DNA from: Candidatus Firestonebacteria bacterium RIFOXYD2_FULL_39_29
GTDB lineage: Bacteria; Oederibacteriota; D2-FULL-39-29
DNA length: 64,000 bases
Direction: 5' to 3'
Assembly (NCBI GenBank): GCA_001778375.1
Contig: MFGV01000087.1
Coordinates: 1 to 64,000 of the forward strand
The notes below the pieces were generated by a model. That model did not search any database and was not told the DNA's origin. It saw nothing but the letters and a program-made list of their open reading frames with translations. The position numbers and the translations under genes are program-made. Shown here piece after piece: positions 26,097 to 34,306 of the stretch (position 1 is its first letter; the number at the start of each line of letters is the position of its first letter).

Positions 26097-26978
26097 TCAC
26101 ATATATCCGTCACGTCTTAAGGTTTCCAATCCGCCGCCGTCTTCCTTATCCTGATCCCGGCCTGACCTTTCGGCAATATTGGAAAACTTGCCGCTTTTCA
26201 GTTCCTCTATTATTTCATCTACATTTTTCGAAGTGGAGTCTACCGGCTTTGTGCATGGATAGCAGCCAAGCGAACGGTAACGTTTTCCGTCACCCTTGTC
26301 AAAATACAGGGATACCACAGGTATACTTTCTTTTCTTATATATTCCCATATATTCAATTCTGTCCAGTCAAGTAATGGATGCACGCGGACATGGGTCCCC
26401 GGAGCAAAATCGGTCTTAAACTGGTTCCAGAATTCAGGAGGCTGCTCTCCAACATCCCATTCGTTATTCTTATCCCTCGGCGAGAAATATCTTTCTTTTG
26501 ACCTCGAACCTTCTTCATCCGCTCTGACACCCACAATAACACCGGTATAAGGCTCTATATTGTTATCCTGTACATACCGTTGTAAATTGTGATCCATTCT
26601 GTAACGGGACCAACTGCCGTCCAGTGTATGTTTTAATGCTTCACTCTTAAGATTTCTGCAGCAAGTTATCCGGTCGGTATTTCCATCCGGATAGGTCTGC
26701 TTTTGCTCAAGAGCTGTAATATTTTCCCCGTAAACCATGTTCAGCTTCCATTCAAGCGCGAGTTTGTCCCGATACTCTATCATCTCAGGTATCTTGTAAT
26801 GAGTGTCTATATGTACAAGAGGGATAGGGACATGACCAAAAAAAGCTTTTCTGGCAAGCCAAAGCAAAACTGTACTGTCTTTGCCTATAGACCAAAGCAT
26901 GCAGATATTCTTAAATTCTTTATAAGCTTCGCGCAATATAAAAACGCTCTGTGCCTCCAGCCTCTCAATATTGTCCAT
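26097..26978 (-). CDS. cysD: Sulfate adenylyltransferase small subunit
   Basis: The catalytic subunit of the ATP sulfurylase heterodimer. The 293-residue protein has the PP-loop-type [42 protein letters not shown] and the C-terminal [14 protein letters not shown] precedes the start, which overlaps the cysH stop by 14 bases. cysN follows within seven bases. Confidence 0.96.
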   Translation of the reverse strand: MDNIERLEAQSVFILREAYKEFKNICMLWSIGKDSTVLLWLARKAFFGHVPIPLVHIDTHYKIPEMIEYRDKLALEWKLNMVYGENITALEQKQTYPDGNTDRITCCRNLKSEALKHTLDGSWSRYRMDHNLQRYVQDNNIEPYTGVIVGVRADEEGSRSKERYFSPRDKNNEWDVGEQPPEFWNQFKTDFAPGTHVRVHPLLDWTELNIWEYIRKESIPVVSLYFDKGDGKRYRSLGCYPCTKPVDSTSKNVDEIIEELKSGKFSNIAERSGRDQDKEDGGGLETLRRDGYM

Positions 26979-27717
26979 TATTCCCCCTGTTTTTTAAGTG
27001 CAAACCACACTCTTTATGCTCAGGACTTTCCCACCACCAGCGTCCTGAACGTATATCTTGCCCGGGTTTTATTGGCCTGGAACACGGAACACAACCGATA
27101 CTCGGATATCCGCGGTCATGCAAGATATTATATGGAATGTCGTTTTTTCTGATATAATCCCAAACCTGATACTCTGTCCAGTCAAAAATAGGATTAACTT
27201 TAAACAGCTTGAACTTATCGTCCCATTCAACGCTCACAATATCATTTCGGGTGACTGACTGACTTCTTCTAATGCCCGAAATCCAGGCTTCTAGACTTTC
27301 CAGTTTCCTTTTAAGAGGAACTATTTTCCGAATGTGGCAGCATTCTCGCCTCAAATCAATACTTTCGTAAAACAAATTGACGCCGTGATTTTTAACAAGC
27401 TCTTCCACATCTGATCCTTCAGGAAAAAGTACTTCAATATTTACCCCGTATTTTTTTCTTGTCTTATCAATTACATCGTAAGTTTCCTGAGGCAGTCTGC
27501 CTGTATCTATCGTGAATATAATTGCATTTTTGTTTTTTTTAAGGATCATATCTGTTAAAACCTGATCCTCCACGCTCATACTCGAAGAAAGCGCTATCTT
27601 CCCAATCCCGAAATGATTCAAGAAATAATCTACAATACCCTGAGCATCGAGATTTCTGATTCCATTTCGATATCCTGCTAATTCCTCTATACTGTAATTT
27701 ATATTTTCTGATGACAT
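26965..27717 (-). CDS. cysH: Assimilatory adenylyl-sulfate (APS) reductase
   Basis: It reduces APS to sulfite. 250 residues from the ATG at 27717 (SD GGAG eight bases before); an in-frame GTG two codons upstream is possible. The cysteine pairs ECC-HIRK and GCVPCSRPI would ligate a 4Fe-4S cluster, which separates APS-using from PAPS-using enzymes. The catalytic ECGLH end is present. A PAPS-making kinase is thus not needed. Confidence 0.93.
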   Translation of the reverse strand: MSSENINYSIEELAGYRNGIRNLDAQGIVDYFLNHFGIGKIALSSSMSVEDQVLTDMILKKNKNAIIFTIDTGRLPQETYDVIDKTRKKYGVNIEVLFPEGSDVEELVKNHGVNLFYESIDLRRECCHIRKIVPLKRKLESLEAWISGIRRSQSVTRNDIVSVEWDDKFKLFKVNPIFDWTEYQVWDYIRKNDIPYNILHDRGYPSIGCVPCSRPIKPGQDIRSGRWWWESPEHKECGLHLKNRGNNGQY

Positions 27718-27738
27718 GCTCACGGCTCCTTTCTTTTT

Positions 27739-28188
27739 CTATGCTTCCTTAATTTTTACCTTGCCGGGTCTTACATTACTTTTATTTTTAGATTGATTCC
27801 GCCGCAGTATCCCGTTATTTAAAGTTTTCATTGAACATATATGAACAACTACGCCAACAGCTATTAGAAATAACATCACTTTAAGCCAGAAATAATGAAT
27901 TATAAAGAAGATCGTATAACCCATTGTAATATTTAAAAATACTATTGCCGTAATTTTAGCCCTTAAAGGTATTCCTTTTTTCTCGCGATAGTTTTTAATA
28001 TAACTTCCAAAATACCTGTTTTTCAGAAGCCAATTATAGAGTCTTTCCGAGCCTTTAGAGTAACAAACAGCCGCAAGTAAGAGAAACGGGGTTGTAGGCA
28101 AAAGAGGCAGAAATATACCCAGAATCCCAAGCCCCACAGAAACCGTGCCTGCAGTTATTAATAATATTTTTATTGCTTTTTTATACAT
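27739..28188 (-). CDS. DUF454 (YbaN-like) membrane protein
   Basis: 149 residues with the DUF454 core GILGIFLPLLPTTPFLLLAA and WLLKNRYFGSYI, followed by two more transmembrane segments (near 80 and 100). A basic tail ends the protein. Function unknown. It lies 21 bases before cysH in the sulfur gene run, so is probably cotranscribed. Confidence 0.85.
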   Translation of the reverse strand: MYKKAIKILLITAGTVSVGLGILGIFLPLLPTTPFLLLAAVCYSKGSERLYNWLLKNRYFGSYIKNYREKKGIPLRAKITAIVFLNITMGYTIFFIIHYFWLKVMLFLIAVGVVVHICSMKTLNNGILRRNQSKNKSNVRPGKVKIKEA

Positions 28189-28215
28189 ACCCGCTATCCT
28201 TATGTTCCCAGTATT

Positions 28216-29034
28216 TTAAAAAACAAGAACAGGGCCTACGGTAATAAATGAATTAGTCTCATATTTATCTTGGAAATAATCAATCTTACAGGACAAGCCA
28301 AACTCTCTTGACAAAAATACGTCAATACGGTTTCTGGCCGTAAATAATGCCGGCTCATTCTGCCCGAATCTGAAATAGACGCTTGAGCTCAATCTTAAAA
28401 AGTGGTAAAGAACAAGATCAAATCCTGAACCAAGCGAAAAATAATTTAAACTTACATAAGATGTGCTCTTGAATCCGTATTTATTCACTCCTGCTACGAG
28501 CATCCCCGGAGAAGTGACAACCGTATTGACCTGCTCGTTGAAATACCCGATAAAGGGAGAAAGTTTTAGATCACTTATCTTGAAAGAAATTCCCGCAGTA
28601 GCATGAGTCCCCCATATCGAACTGTCTACATCAAGCGAGCTCAATGGCGGTACGTCCGCAGTATTAAGCTGGGTGTAAAAACTGATGTAATCAACAGTAA
28701 GACCGAACACCGGCTGGATCTCTCCTTCATTACCAAAAAAATAGCGGGTAAAGAAAAGATAATTATTTTCACTGCTTTTACCTAATATTGAAAAATCACC
28801 AGAGCTTCCTATTATCAGATTCGGAACGGCATAAAGCATGTAAATACCATATAATTGGCCGCTGTCTTTTAATACCTGACTAACAGAGCTGCCCGGGACT
28901 TCAAACTTCACTTCATTATTGATCGATCCTGTGGCTGCCGAAAACACAAAAACCGATTTTTTGGGTGCCTCTTCAGATATTGCGGAAATGCAAAACAATG
29001 CAAGCGTCAGAAATATTGCAAATATTCTATTCAT
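28216..29034 (-). CDS. Secreted, outer-membrane-barrel-like protein
   Basis: The ATG at 29034 has AAGGAG upstream and gives a 272-residue product with a signal peptide (NRIFAIFLTLALFCISAISE). The rest alternates polar and hydrophobic residues in strands with aromatic ends (SYVSLNYFSLGSGFDLVLYHFL) and finishes VGPVLVF with a C-terminal phenylalanine, as in beta-barrel proteins. I do not recognise a family. Its place inside the sulfur operon hints at uptake of a sulfur compound, but nothing in the sequence shows this. Confidence 0.65.
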   Translation of the reverse strand: MNRIFAIFLTLALFCISAISEEAPKKSVFVFSAATGSINNEVKFEVPGSSVSQVLKDSGQLYGIYMLYAVPNLIIGSSGDFSILGKSSENNYLFFTRYFFGNEGEIQPVFGLTVDYISFYTQLNTADVPPLSSLDVDSSIWGTHATAGISFKISDLKLSPFIGYFNEQVNTVVTSPGMLVAGVNKYGFKSTSYVSLNYFSLGSGFDLVLYHFLRLSSSVYFRFGQNEPALFTARNRIDVFLSREFGLSCKIDYFQDKYETNSFITVGPVLVF

Positions 29035-29053
29035 TTTGTTCTCCTTTTTAATT

Positions 29054-29449
29054 TTACTGTTCGATCTCAAGAAATTCTTCTTTTACAGCCCCTTCCAGTA
29101 TTTTGAAAACTTTCGCTTCTCTTTTTCCGCCCTCCAAGGAGGCAATAACGTATATTTTATCTGCATCGTAGGCCAGTTTAATATCTTCTTCAGACGGCCT
29201 CGCCGGCGAATTCGGATGAGTATGATACACGCCGAGAATATCAAAACCTTCGATCCTTGCCTCTCTCATTACCTTAAATTGTTCAGCCGGGTCGAGAGAA
29301 AAGTGATCTTTACTTTCATCGACATTCCTCATTGGAAATATCTTTTTAATAACTCCGTTCTTTCCTCCAAGATAACCGCAAGCCTCAATCGGAGCTTCTA
29401 TTTCTCCCTGAGCAAAAATCTCTTCAATATCTCTTTTTCTTATTTTCAT
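29054..29449 (-). CDS. hcyD: JAMM/Mov34 metalloprotease, HcyD-like
   Basis: 131 residues. The full JAMM zinc site is present: E22, H76-x-H78, S86-x2-D89 (YHTHPNSPARPSEEDI). Bacterial proteins of this type trim the C-terminus of ThiS/MoaD-like sulfur carriers to expose a terminal Gly-Gly. The carrier in this operon ends GGGM and needs such trimming. The gene lies 16 bases after the E1-like gene. The symbol follows the Wolinella homocysteine pathway and is an inference from context. Confidence 0.88.
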   Translation of the reverse strand: MKIRKRDIEEIFAQGEIEAPIEACGYLGGKNGVIKKIFPMRNVDESKDHFSLDPAEQFKVMREARIEGFDILGVYHTHPNSPARPSEEDIKLAYDADKIYVIASLEGGKREAKVFKILEGAVKEEFLEIEQ

Positions 29450-29465
29450 GACCTTCCCCGCTTCA

Positions 29466-30269
29466 TTATCGATTTAAATCGCATGCCGGTTGTTCATAAT
29501 CCTTTAATTCTTTAATAACAGGGTTAGACCCGCATATCTTGCAATCCAGATTTCTTTTAAAACCGATTCTTCTGAAATCCATTCTGAGCGCGTTAAAAAT
29601 AAGCATTTTATCCGTAAGAAGATCTCCTTTGCCTATCAGAAATTTCAGCGTTTCCGCAGCCTGCATCGTCCCCAGTATCCCGGCAACAGAACCCAAAACC
29701 CCCGCCTGTGAGCAGGTCGGCACAAGGTTCTTCGGCGGAGGATCCGAGAATATACATCTATAGCAGGTACTTCCGGGAACATAGGTCATTGTCTGACCGT
29801 CAAAACGCAGTATTCCCCCGTGTGAATACGCTTTTCTGCTGAGAACACAGGCGTCATTTACCAGAAACTTTGCCGGAAAATTATCCGTACCGTCAATAAT
29901 AAAATCATAATCTCTTATAATATCCGCTATATTTGACGCAGTAGCCCTTTCACGATAAACCTCAACTTTACATTCCGGATTTATCTGATTTATCTTCTCC
30001 CTGGCTGAGATAACTTTAGGCTTACCTATATCCGGTGTAAAATGAATCACCTGTCTCTGCAGATTACTCCTGTCCACCACATCGCCGTCAACTAAACCAA
30101 TTTTTCCGACACCGGCTGCCGCCAGATATAACGCCGCAGGCGCTCCCAATCCTCCGACGCCGATAATAAGAACTTTTCCCTGCATTATCTTTTCCTGCCC
30201 TTTACCGCCAACCTCGCCCAAAATAATATGCCGGCTGTATCTCTCTATCTGTTCATCGGAAAAATTCAT
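29466..30269 (-). CDS. hcyF: E1-like sulfur-carrier adenylyltransferase (ThiF/MoeB/HcyF)
   Basis: 267 residues from the ATG at 30269, with GGAGG nine bases before it. It adenylates the C-terminal glycine of the carrier. Motifs are RYSRHIILGEVGGKGQ, VLIIGVGGLGAPAALYL (nucleotide site), DGDVVDRSNLQRQ, the C-x2-C zinc pairs (TCYRC and CKICG), DGTDNF and a PTCSQAGVLG block. No rhodanese domain is attached. It sits between metY and the JAMM protease gene. Confidence 0.93.
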   Translation of the reverse strand: MNFSDEQIERYSRHIILGEVGGKGQEKIMQGKVLIIGVGGLGAPAALYLAAAGVGKIGLVDGDVVDRSNLQRQVIHFTPDIGKPKVISAREKINQINPECKVEVYRERATASNIADIIRDYDFIIDGTDNFPAKFLVNDACVLSRKAYSHGGILRFDGQTMTYVPGSTCYRCIFSDPPPKNLVPTCSQAGVLGSVAGILGTMQAAETLKFLIGKGDLLTDKMLIFNALRMDFRRIGFKRNLDCKICGSNPVIKELKDYEQPACDLNR

Positions 30270-30273
30270 AGCT

Positions 30274-31503
30274 TCACACCTCCAAAGCTTGTTCAATGTC
30301 ATTAATAATATCTTCCACATCCTCTATCCCTACGGAAAGGCGGATCATATTATCATAAACCCTCATTTCTCGTTTTAAATCTTCTTTATATTCACAGAAT
30401 ATAGTGGAAGACGGATGTATCGCCAGAGTCTTATTGTCATTGATATTTGTTGCTCTTCTTATCATCTTAAGCTTATTTAACAATTTGAAGCATTCTACCT
30501 TCGTTGACATCTCAAAAGTAAGAATAGCACCGCTTTTTTTCCCGAACTGAGAAAGAGAAGCAGGATAATATTTTGAACTCGTAAGTCCGGGATAGTTAAC
30601 CCGTCTTACGCCTTTTCTTCCCGATAAATATTCCGCTACTTTAAGCGTATTTTGGCAGGACCTTTCCGCGCGTAAAGCAAGAGTTTCTATCCCCAAGCTC
30701 TGCAAATACGCGTTATGCGGGGCAAGACACGCCCCAATATTTCGGAATACTTCTTTTCTTAATTTAGCGATAAATGCAAACTGTCCGTAAAATTTCGCGT
30801 TTTCCTTAAGCTTCGGGTTCTTCGCCCAATCAAAGGTCCCGTTATCAATTATTAAGCCGCCTATGGTGGTTGCTCCCCCCGATATATATTTAGTCGCCGA
30901 CAGGACTTCAACATCTACACCGAAGGCCTTGCTGTCAAAAAAGTCAAGAGGCGTGACCGTTGTATCCGCAATCATCAGAATACCGGACTTTACGGCTATA
31001 GCCGACAGCTCTTTAATATTTACGACTTCCAGCTGCGGGTTGGTTATTGTTTCAAAAAATATCGCCCGCGTATTCCCGTCAATCAGGTTTTCTACGGAAC
31101 TCGGATCGGAAAAATCAGCGTAACGTACTTCCAGACCCCATGATTTTAACGTCCTCTCAAAAAGCGAGTAAGTGTTCCCAAAAATCAGCTTTGTCGTGAT
31201 TATATTATCACCACGCCCGGCCGCTGCCAATATCGTGTTACTTATCGCGGCCATTCCCGAAGCAACAGCAAGGACGGAAAACGCCCCGGTTGTATATTTT
31301 ACCTTCTGCTCAAGATGTTCCACTGTCGGATTTGTTATCCTTGTATACACGTGACGCTGTTTTTTTCCCAAAAACGCCTCTTCCTGTTCTTCCGCGGAGT
31401 CAAATTCGAAAGAAACTGAATCATAGACGGGCATATGAAGTGAGCCGTGGACGTCCTTTTTTACAAAGGGACTATGTAAAGCTTTGGTTGAAAACCCTTG
31501 CAT
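30274..31503 (-). CDS. metY: O-acetylhomoserine sulfhydrylase-type PLP enzyme
   Basis: A Cys/Met metabolism PLP enzyme of 409 residues. The start is the ATG at 31503 (MQGFSTKALHSP); its SD is the GGCGGAGGA that also encodes the glycines of the carrier protein. Key blocks are YTRITNPTVEHLE, SGMAAI, FFETITNPQLEV, IADTTVTP and the PLP lysine in SATKYISGGA. The last favours MetY over cystathionine gamma-synthase. In the thiocarboxylate pathway it uses the carrier's thiocarboxylate to make homocysteine. Confidence 0.9.
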   Translation of the reverse strand: MQGFSTKALHSPFVKKDVHGSLHMPVYDSVSFEFDSAEEQEEAFLGKKQRHVYTRITNPTVEHLEQKVKYTTGAFSVLAVASGMAAISNTILAAAGRGDNIITTKLIFGNTYSLFERTLKSWGLEVRYADFSDPSSVENLIDGNTRAIFFETITNPQLEVVNIKELSAIAVKSGILMIADTTVTPLDFFDSKAFGVDVEVLSATKYISGGATTIGGLIIDNGTFDWAKNPKLKENAKFYGQFAFIAKLRKEVFRNIGACLAPHNAYLQSLGIETLALRAERSCQNTLKVAEYLSGRKGVRRVNYPGLTSSKYYPASLSQFGKKSGAILTFEMSTKVECFKLLNKLKMIRRATNINDNKTLAIHPSSTIFCEYKEDLKREMRVYDNMIRLSVGIEDVEDIINDIEQALEV

Positions 31504-31504
31504 A

Positions 31505-31711
31505 TTACATTCCTCCGCCCATAAAGTACAGGAAATCAACAGCGTCCTTTTCTTTTATAATGGTTTTAGAAAACTCTTCTTTCTTTACAAATTCCCCGTT
31601 TAACTGCACACTGACCATGTCAGGACTTTCGACTTTGTTTTTAACCAGTAAATCCGAAACACTTATTTCTCCGGCTAAATCAAATTCTTTTCCGTTTATT
31701 TGAACTTTCAT
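31505..31711 (-). CDS. hcyS: ThiS-like sulfur carrier protein ending GGGM
   Basis: 68 residues with the ubiquitin-like MoaD/ThiS fold: MKVQINGKEFDL, VSVQLNGEFVKKEEF, DAVDFLYFMGGGM. Carriers normally end Gly-Gly; here glycines 65-67 are followed by Met68. It must be cut before activation, which fits the JAMM protease gene 2 kb downstream. HcyS of Wolinella likewise carries an extra residue. The stop lies one base before the metY ATG. Confidence 0.9.
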   Translation of the reverse strand: MKVQINGKEFDLAGEISVSDLLVKNKVESPDMVSVQLNGEFVKKEEFSKTIIKEKDAVDFLYFMGGGM

Positions 31712-31734
31712 AACATTCCCCCCTGTTAATTCTT

Positions 31735-31974
31735 TTAAATATTATATTCAACCGGTTCTTCCTTTCTGCCAAACTTTATTTTATTCCAGAGCCTTTCATG
31801 AAGGTAATACAATACAGTTTTTGTTGCTAATTCAGCCAGCCCTATAGACAACGCAAGTTTAATTTTACCTGTCAAAACAAATGAAATAACAATAGTATCC
31901 AGCGTACCTGTCGTCCTCCAGCTAATGGCTTTTAATATACTTCTTGAATGCGTTTCGAAATATTTTTTACTCAT
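31735..31974 (-). CDS. DUF2061 membrane protein
   Basis: 79 residues with the DUF2061 pattern SILKAISWRTTGTLDTIVISFVLTGK, then GLAELATKTVLYYLHERLW. Two transmembrane segments. Function unknown; members are often found among cysteine and sulfate assimilation genes, as here. Confidence 0.88.
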   Translation of the reverse strand: MSKKYFETHSRSILKAISWRTTGTLDTIVISFVLTGKIKLALSIGLAELATKTVLYYLHERLWNKIKFGRKEEPVEYNI

Positions 31975-32028
31975 AACAACCCCTTTGAATTAGGTTATTT
32001 TGTCTTTCATTATTCAATTATAACCTTC

Positions 32029-32265
32029 TTAGCATTTTCTGATAATCACGGAATAATAATCTTTAACTTGTTTAAGGCTCAATATCTTATGTCCATCTTC
32101 CTTTACGCTTCGCGGGACATTAACAACAGGTTCTCCGTCGCCAAGAAGAAGCTCTAACGTCTCTCCAACCGCTATTTCTTCTATCTTTAATTTGGTCCTG
32201 ACGTAATTCAAAGGACAGCTGACTTTCCTCATATCCAAAAAATGATCCGCTTTTATCTCACTCAT
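32029..32265 (-). CDS. TusA/SirA-like sulfur transfer protein
   Basis: 78 residues. The TusA family core is visible: LDMRKVSCPLNYVRTKLKIEEI and GETLELLLGDGEPVVNVPRSVKEDGH. The single active cysteine is in CPLN (more often CPxP). It overlaps the sulfite reductase gene by four bases (ATGA), so it may hand over the sulfide or persulfide made there (inference). Confidence 0.88.
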   Translation of the reverse strand: MSEIKADHFLDMRKVSCPLNYVRTKLKIEEIAVGETLELLLGDGEPVVNVPRSVKEDGHKILSLKQVKDYYSVIIRKC

Positions 32266-33842
32266 AAGCTCCTTCCTTTTTGCGCCTGAATAGCTGTTTT
32301 TATTGTGTCAACTCCTTCTTCATCCATAATAGTTCTCATATTTTTATTCTTTTCTTTAATAATCTTCAGCAATACTTCGGTAATCCGTAACGCCTCCGCT
32401 TCATCAATAAAATCTGCTACTTTTTCTGCCAGTTTCACTCCTCCGGGATAATTGTCATCTTTAAAATGAGGGCCAACACCTCCCGCGTATACCGCAATTC
32501 CCCGCTTCTTTTCTACGATGGCATCGAAGGGGCAGGATTTTACACAGAAATCACAGTTCCTGCATCTTTCTTCATTGATAATCGCTTTGCCGTCTGCCAT
32601 GTCAATCGCCTTTACCACGCACGCCTTCGGACAAATACCGCAGCCGTTACACTTTTCGCTTACAACAACCGGCAGGACTACTCCTGAATATCCGATATCC
32701 GATAACAAAGATATTCCGCAGGAGTTCGGGCATCCTGAACCTGAGATTTTGATATTCAAGTCACTCAACCCGACTTTCTCTACAAGCTTATCAACTTTAC
32801 ATAAGAGATCCTGAACATCAAATCCCCCGTTAGTACAATATCTGCCAAAACAGGACTGGATATTGTCAACACCTCTGTCTAGAAACTCAAGACCCTTATC
32901 AGCCGCGTCTTTTAAAATACCGGACAACTCGCTTTTTTTAATACCCGGAACTTCCGGCCCACCTCTTACTGAAAAATGTATGAAACCAAGACCGTGCTTT
33001 TCTGCTATATCCGCGAGAACTTTAACCTGCGCGGAAGTCAGTTCGCCGTTTATTGCTTTAAACCTGGCTATAGTATGCTCTTTGTCAGCGGTTTTACTCT
33101 GCTTTGTATCGCACTCCCGAACGGTTAGCTTTACCGCTTTATCGAGATCCTTTGTCACGGCCGCTTTAACCGTCTCCGCGCCAAGCCGCCTTATTAGATT
33201 TGCAGACCGCTCCCCAGGTTTACCTTCTTTCCGGATAAAATTTACATAGTTCTCAACTAAAGCCACGCACTGTTCTTCTGAAAGCAGCTTCGCAATATTT
33301 AGCCCCACAAACGGTTCAAGCCCCAGTTTTCCGCCCAGATACACGTCATAACCCTTTACGTCTTTCTCCTCTCTTGCCACAAACCCGAGATCCGCAAGAA
33401 CCTGCGGAGAAGTGCACTGCCTTTCGCACCCGGCAATGGATGTCTTGATCTTGAACCCGCCCCTGTCATTAGTCCAGAAAGAATCAAGTTTCCCGCCTAA
33501 GTCAATAGGATTTAAGACGGCATATTCACACAACTTGGAATCATAGCAGACGTCCCCGTTCCTTACCCTTGCGCCGCACCGGTCAAGAACCAGGTTGACT
33601 TTTTCTAACTCATCTTTTGCTGTCTGAATGTCATTAAGTTGGACAAAGGGTATTATCGGAAACTGTCTAGAAGTAAACAGTATTACCCCTTTTGCGTATT
33701 TTTCCGCAATCTCGGCCACTTTGCGAAGCTTTACCGCGTCCATATTATCGCAAACCGCCTTAACCCAAACTGAAAACATATCTTTACCTTTAAGTTTTAC
33801 GACCCCGCCTTTTTTTAATTCTTCGAGTTCACTTGGGTTCAT
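32262..33842 (-). CDS. Duplicated siroheme sulfite reductase fused to a 2x[4Fe-4S] ferredoxin
   Basis: 526 residues in three parts. Residues 1-250 and about 255-395 are each a nitrite/sulfite reductase-type module. The first has C99-x5-C105 and C139-x3-C143. The second has C331-x4-C336 and C371-x3-C375 (GSGCPNSC). A ferredoxin domain follows with C398, C401, C404, C408 and C427, C430, C433, C437. A C-terminal helical part of 80 residues ends it. It should reduce sulfite to sulfide with electrons entering through the ferredoxin. It is the first gene of the sulfur run; AGAGGGGGG precedes the start. Confidence 0.88.
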   Translation of the reverse strand: MNPSELEELKKGGVVKLKGKDMFSVWVKAVCDNMDAVKLRKVAEIAEKYAKGVILFTSRQFPIIPFVQLNDIQTAKDELEKVNLVLDRCGARVRNGDVCYDSKLCEYAVLNPIDLGGKLDSFWTNDRGGFKIKTSIAGCERQCTSPQVLADLGFVAREEKDVKGYDVYLGGKLGLEPFVGLNIAKLLSEEQCVALVENYVNFIRKEGKPGERSANLIRRLGAETVKAAVTKDLDKAVKLTVRECDTKQSKTADKEHTIARFKAINGELTSAQVKVLADIAEKHGLGFIHFSVRGGPEVPGIKKSELSGILKDAADKGLEFLDRGVDNIQSCFGRYCTNGGFDVQDLLCKVDKLVEKVGLSDLNIKISGSGCPNSCGISLLSDIGYSGVVLPVVVSEKCNGCGICPKACVVKAIDMADGKAIINEERCRNCDFCVKSCPFDAIVEKKRGIAVYAGGVGPHFKDDNYPGGVKLAEKVADFIDEAEALRITEVLLKIIKEKNKNMRTIMDEEGVDTIKTAIQAQKGRSL

Positions 33843-33868
33843 ACTCCCCCCTCTCTTACTCTACTATT

Positions 33869-33915
33869 CATACTGCCTTAGTAGGGATTGTAATACATTT
33901 ACTGCCTTTTGTCAA
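33869..33915 (-). promoter_or_regulatory. Promoter and putative Rrf2 operator of the sulfur operon
   Basis: Minus strand TTGACA (33910-33915), 17 bases, TACAAT (33887-33892), near consensus. Immediately downstream CCCTACTAA, GGCA, GTATG (33869-33886) resembles the operator at the same position upstream of the Rrf2 gene (24071-24089). Confidence 0.7.
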
Positions 33916-34306
33916 GTCTTTTTTGTTATATATTTTTTAGAAGGGCTTTATTGACTTTTGGGTATTAACCTCTCCGAGCTTATCCTCCTAAAAGATTGGC
34001 GGATCCGCTAAGGGCGAGATCTCGTCAGAAACTTTGACGGACAGGCTGCTCGGTTTTTTTTGGCATAACGTCATAAACGATATCATTAAACCTTGAACCA
34101 TTTATACTTCAGTTTAACGGTACTATACCCGAACATAGAGGGTGGTTCGGAGGCAGGGAATTAGACCCGAAAGCAACCTTAATGCCTAAAAGTGAATGTT
34201 TTCTACTTCGGATTTCCGGGAAGAAAACAAACCTTGCCAAAGCAACAAAAGAAGAGTATAAATATTCAGATGATAGGTCTATCAACAGATTATATGGAAG
34301 GATAAG
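33916..34306. repeat. Gene-free divergent spacer with repeats
   Basis: Between the sulfur operon and the SNF2 gene. It holds GGCGGATCCGCTAAGGGCGAGATCTCG with CGTCA/TGACG arms (33997-34044) and a copy of the T-arm-like repeat (34158-34222: GGGAATTAGACCCGAAA ... CTACTTCGGATTTCCGGG). No gene and no riboswitch that I can recognise. Confidence 0.45.

Noticed and set aside
30274-31539. Upstream start of metY at 31539
   Set aside because: It would lie inside the carrier gene; the ATG at 31503 has GGAGG at the right distance.
33940-34300. Possible riboswitch upstream of the SNF2 gene or the sulfur operon
   Set aside because: I could not match any conserved core (SAM, cobalamin, TPP). The hairpins there belong to dispersed repeats, and the sulfur operon promoter is nearer to its gene.
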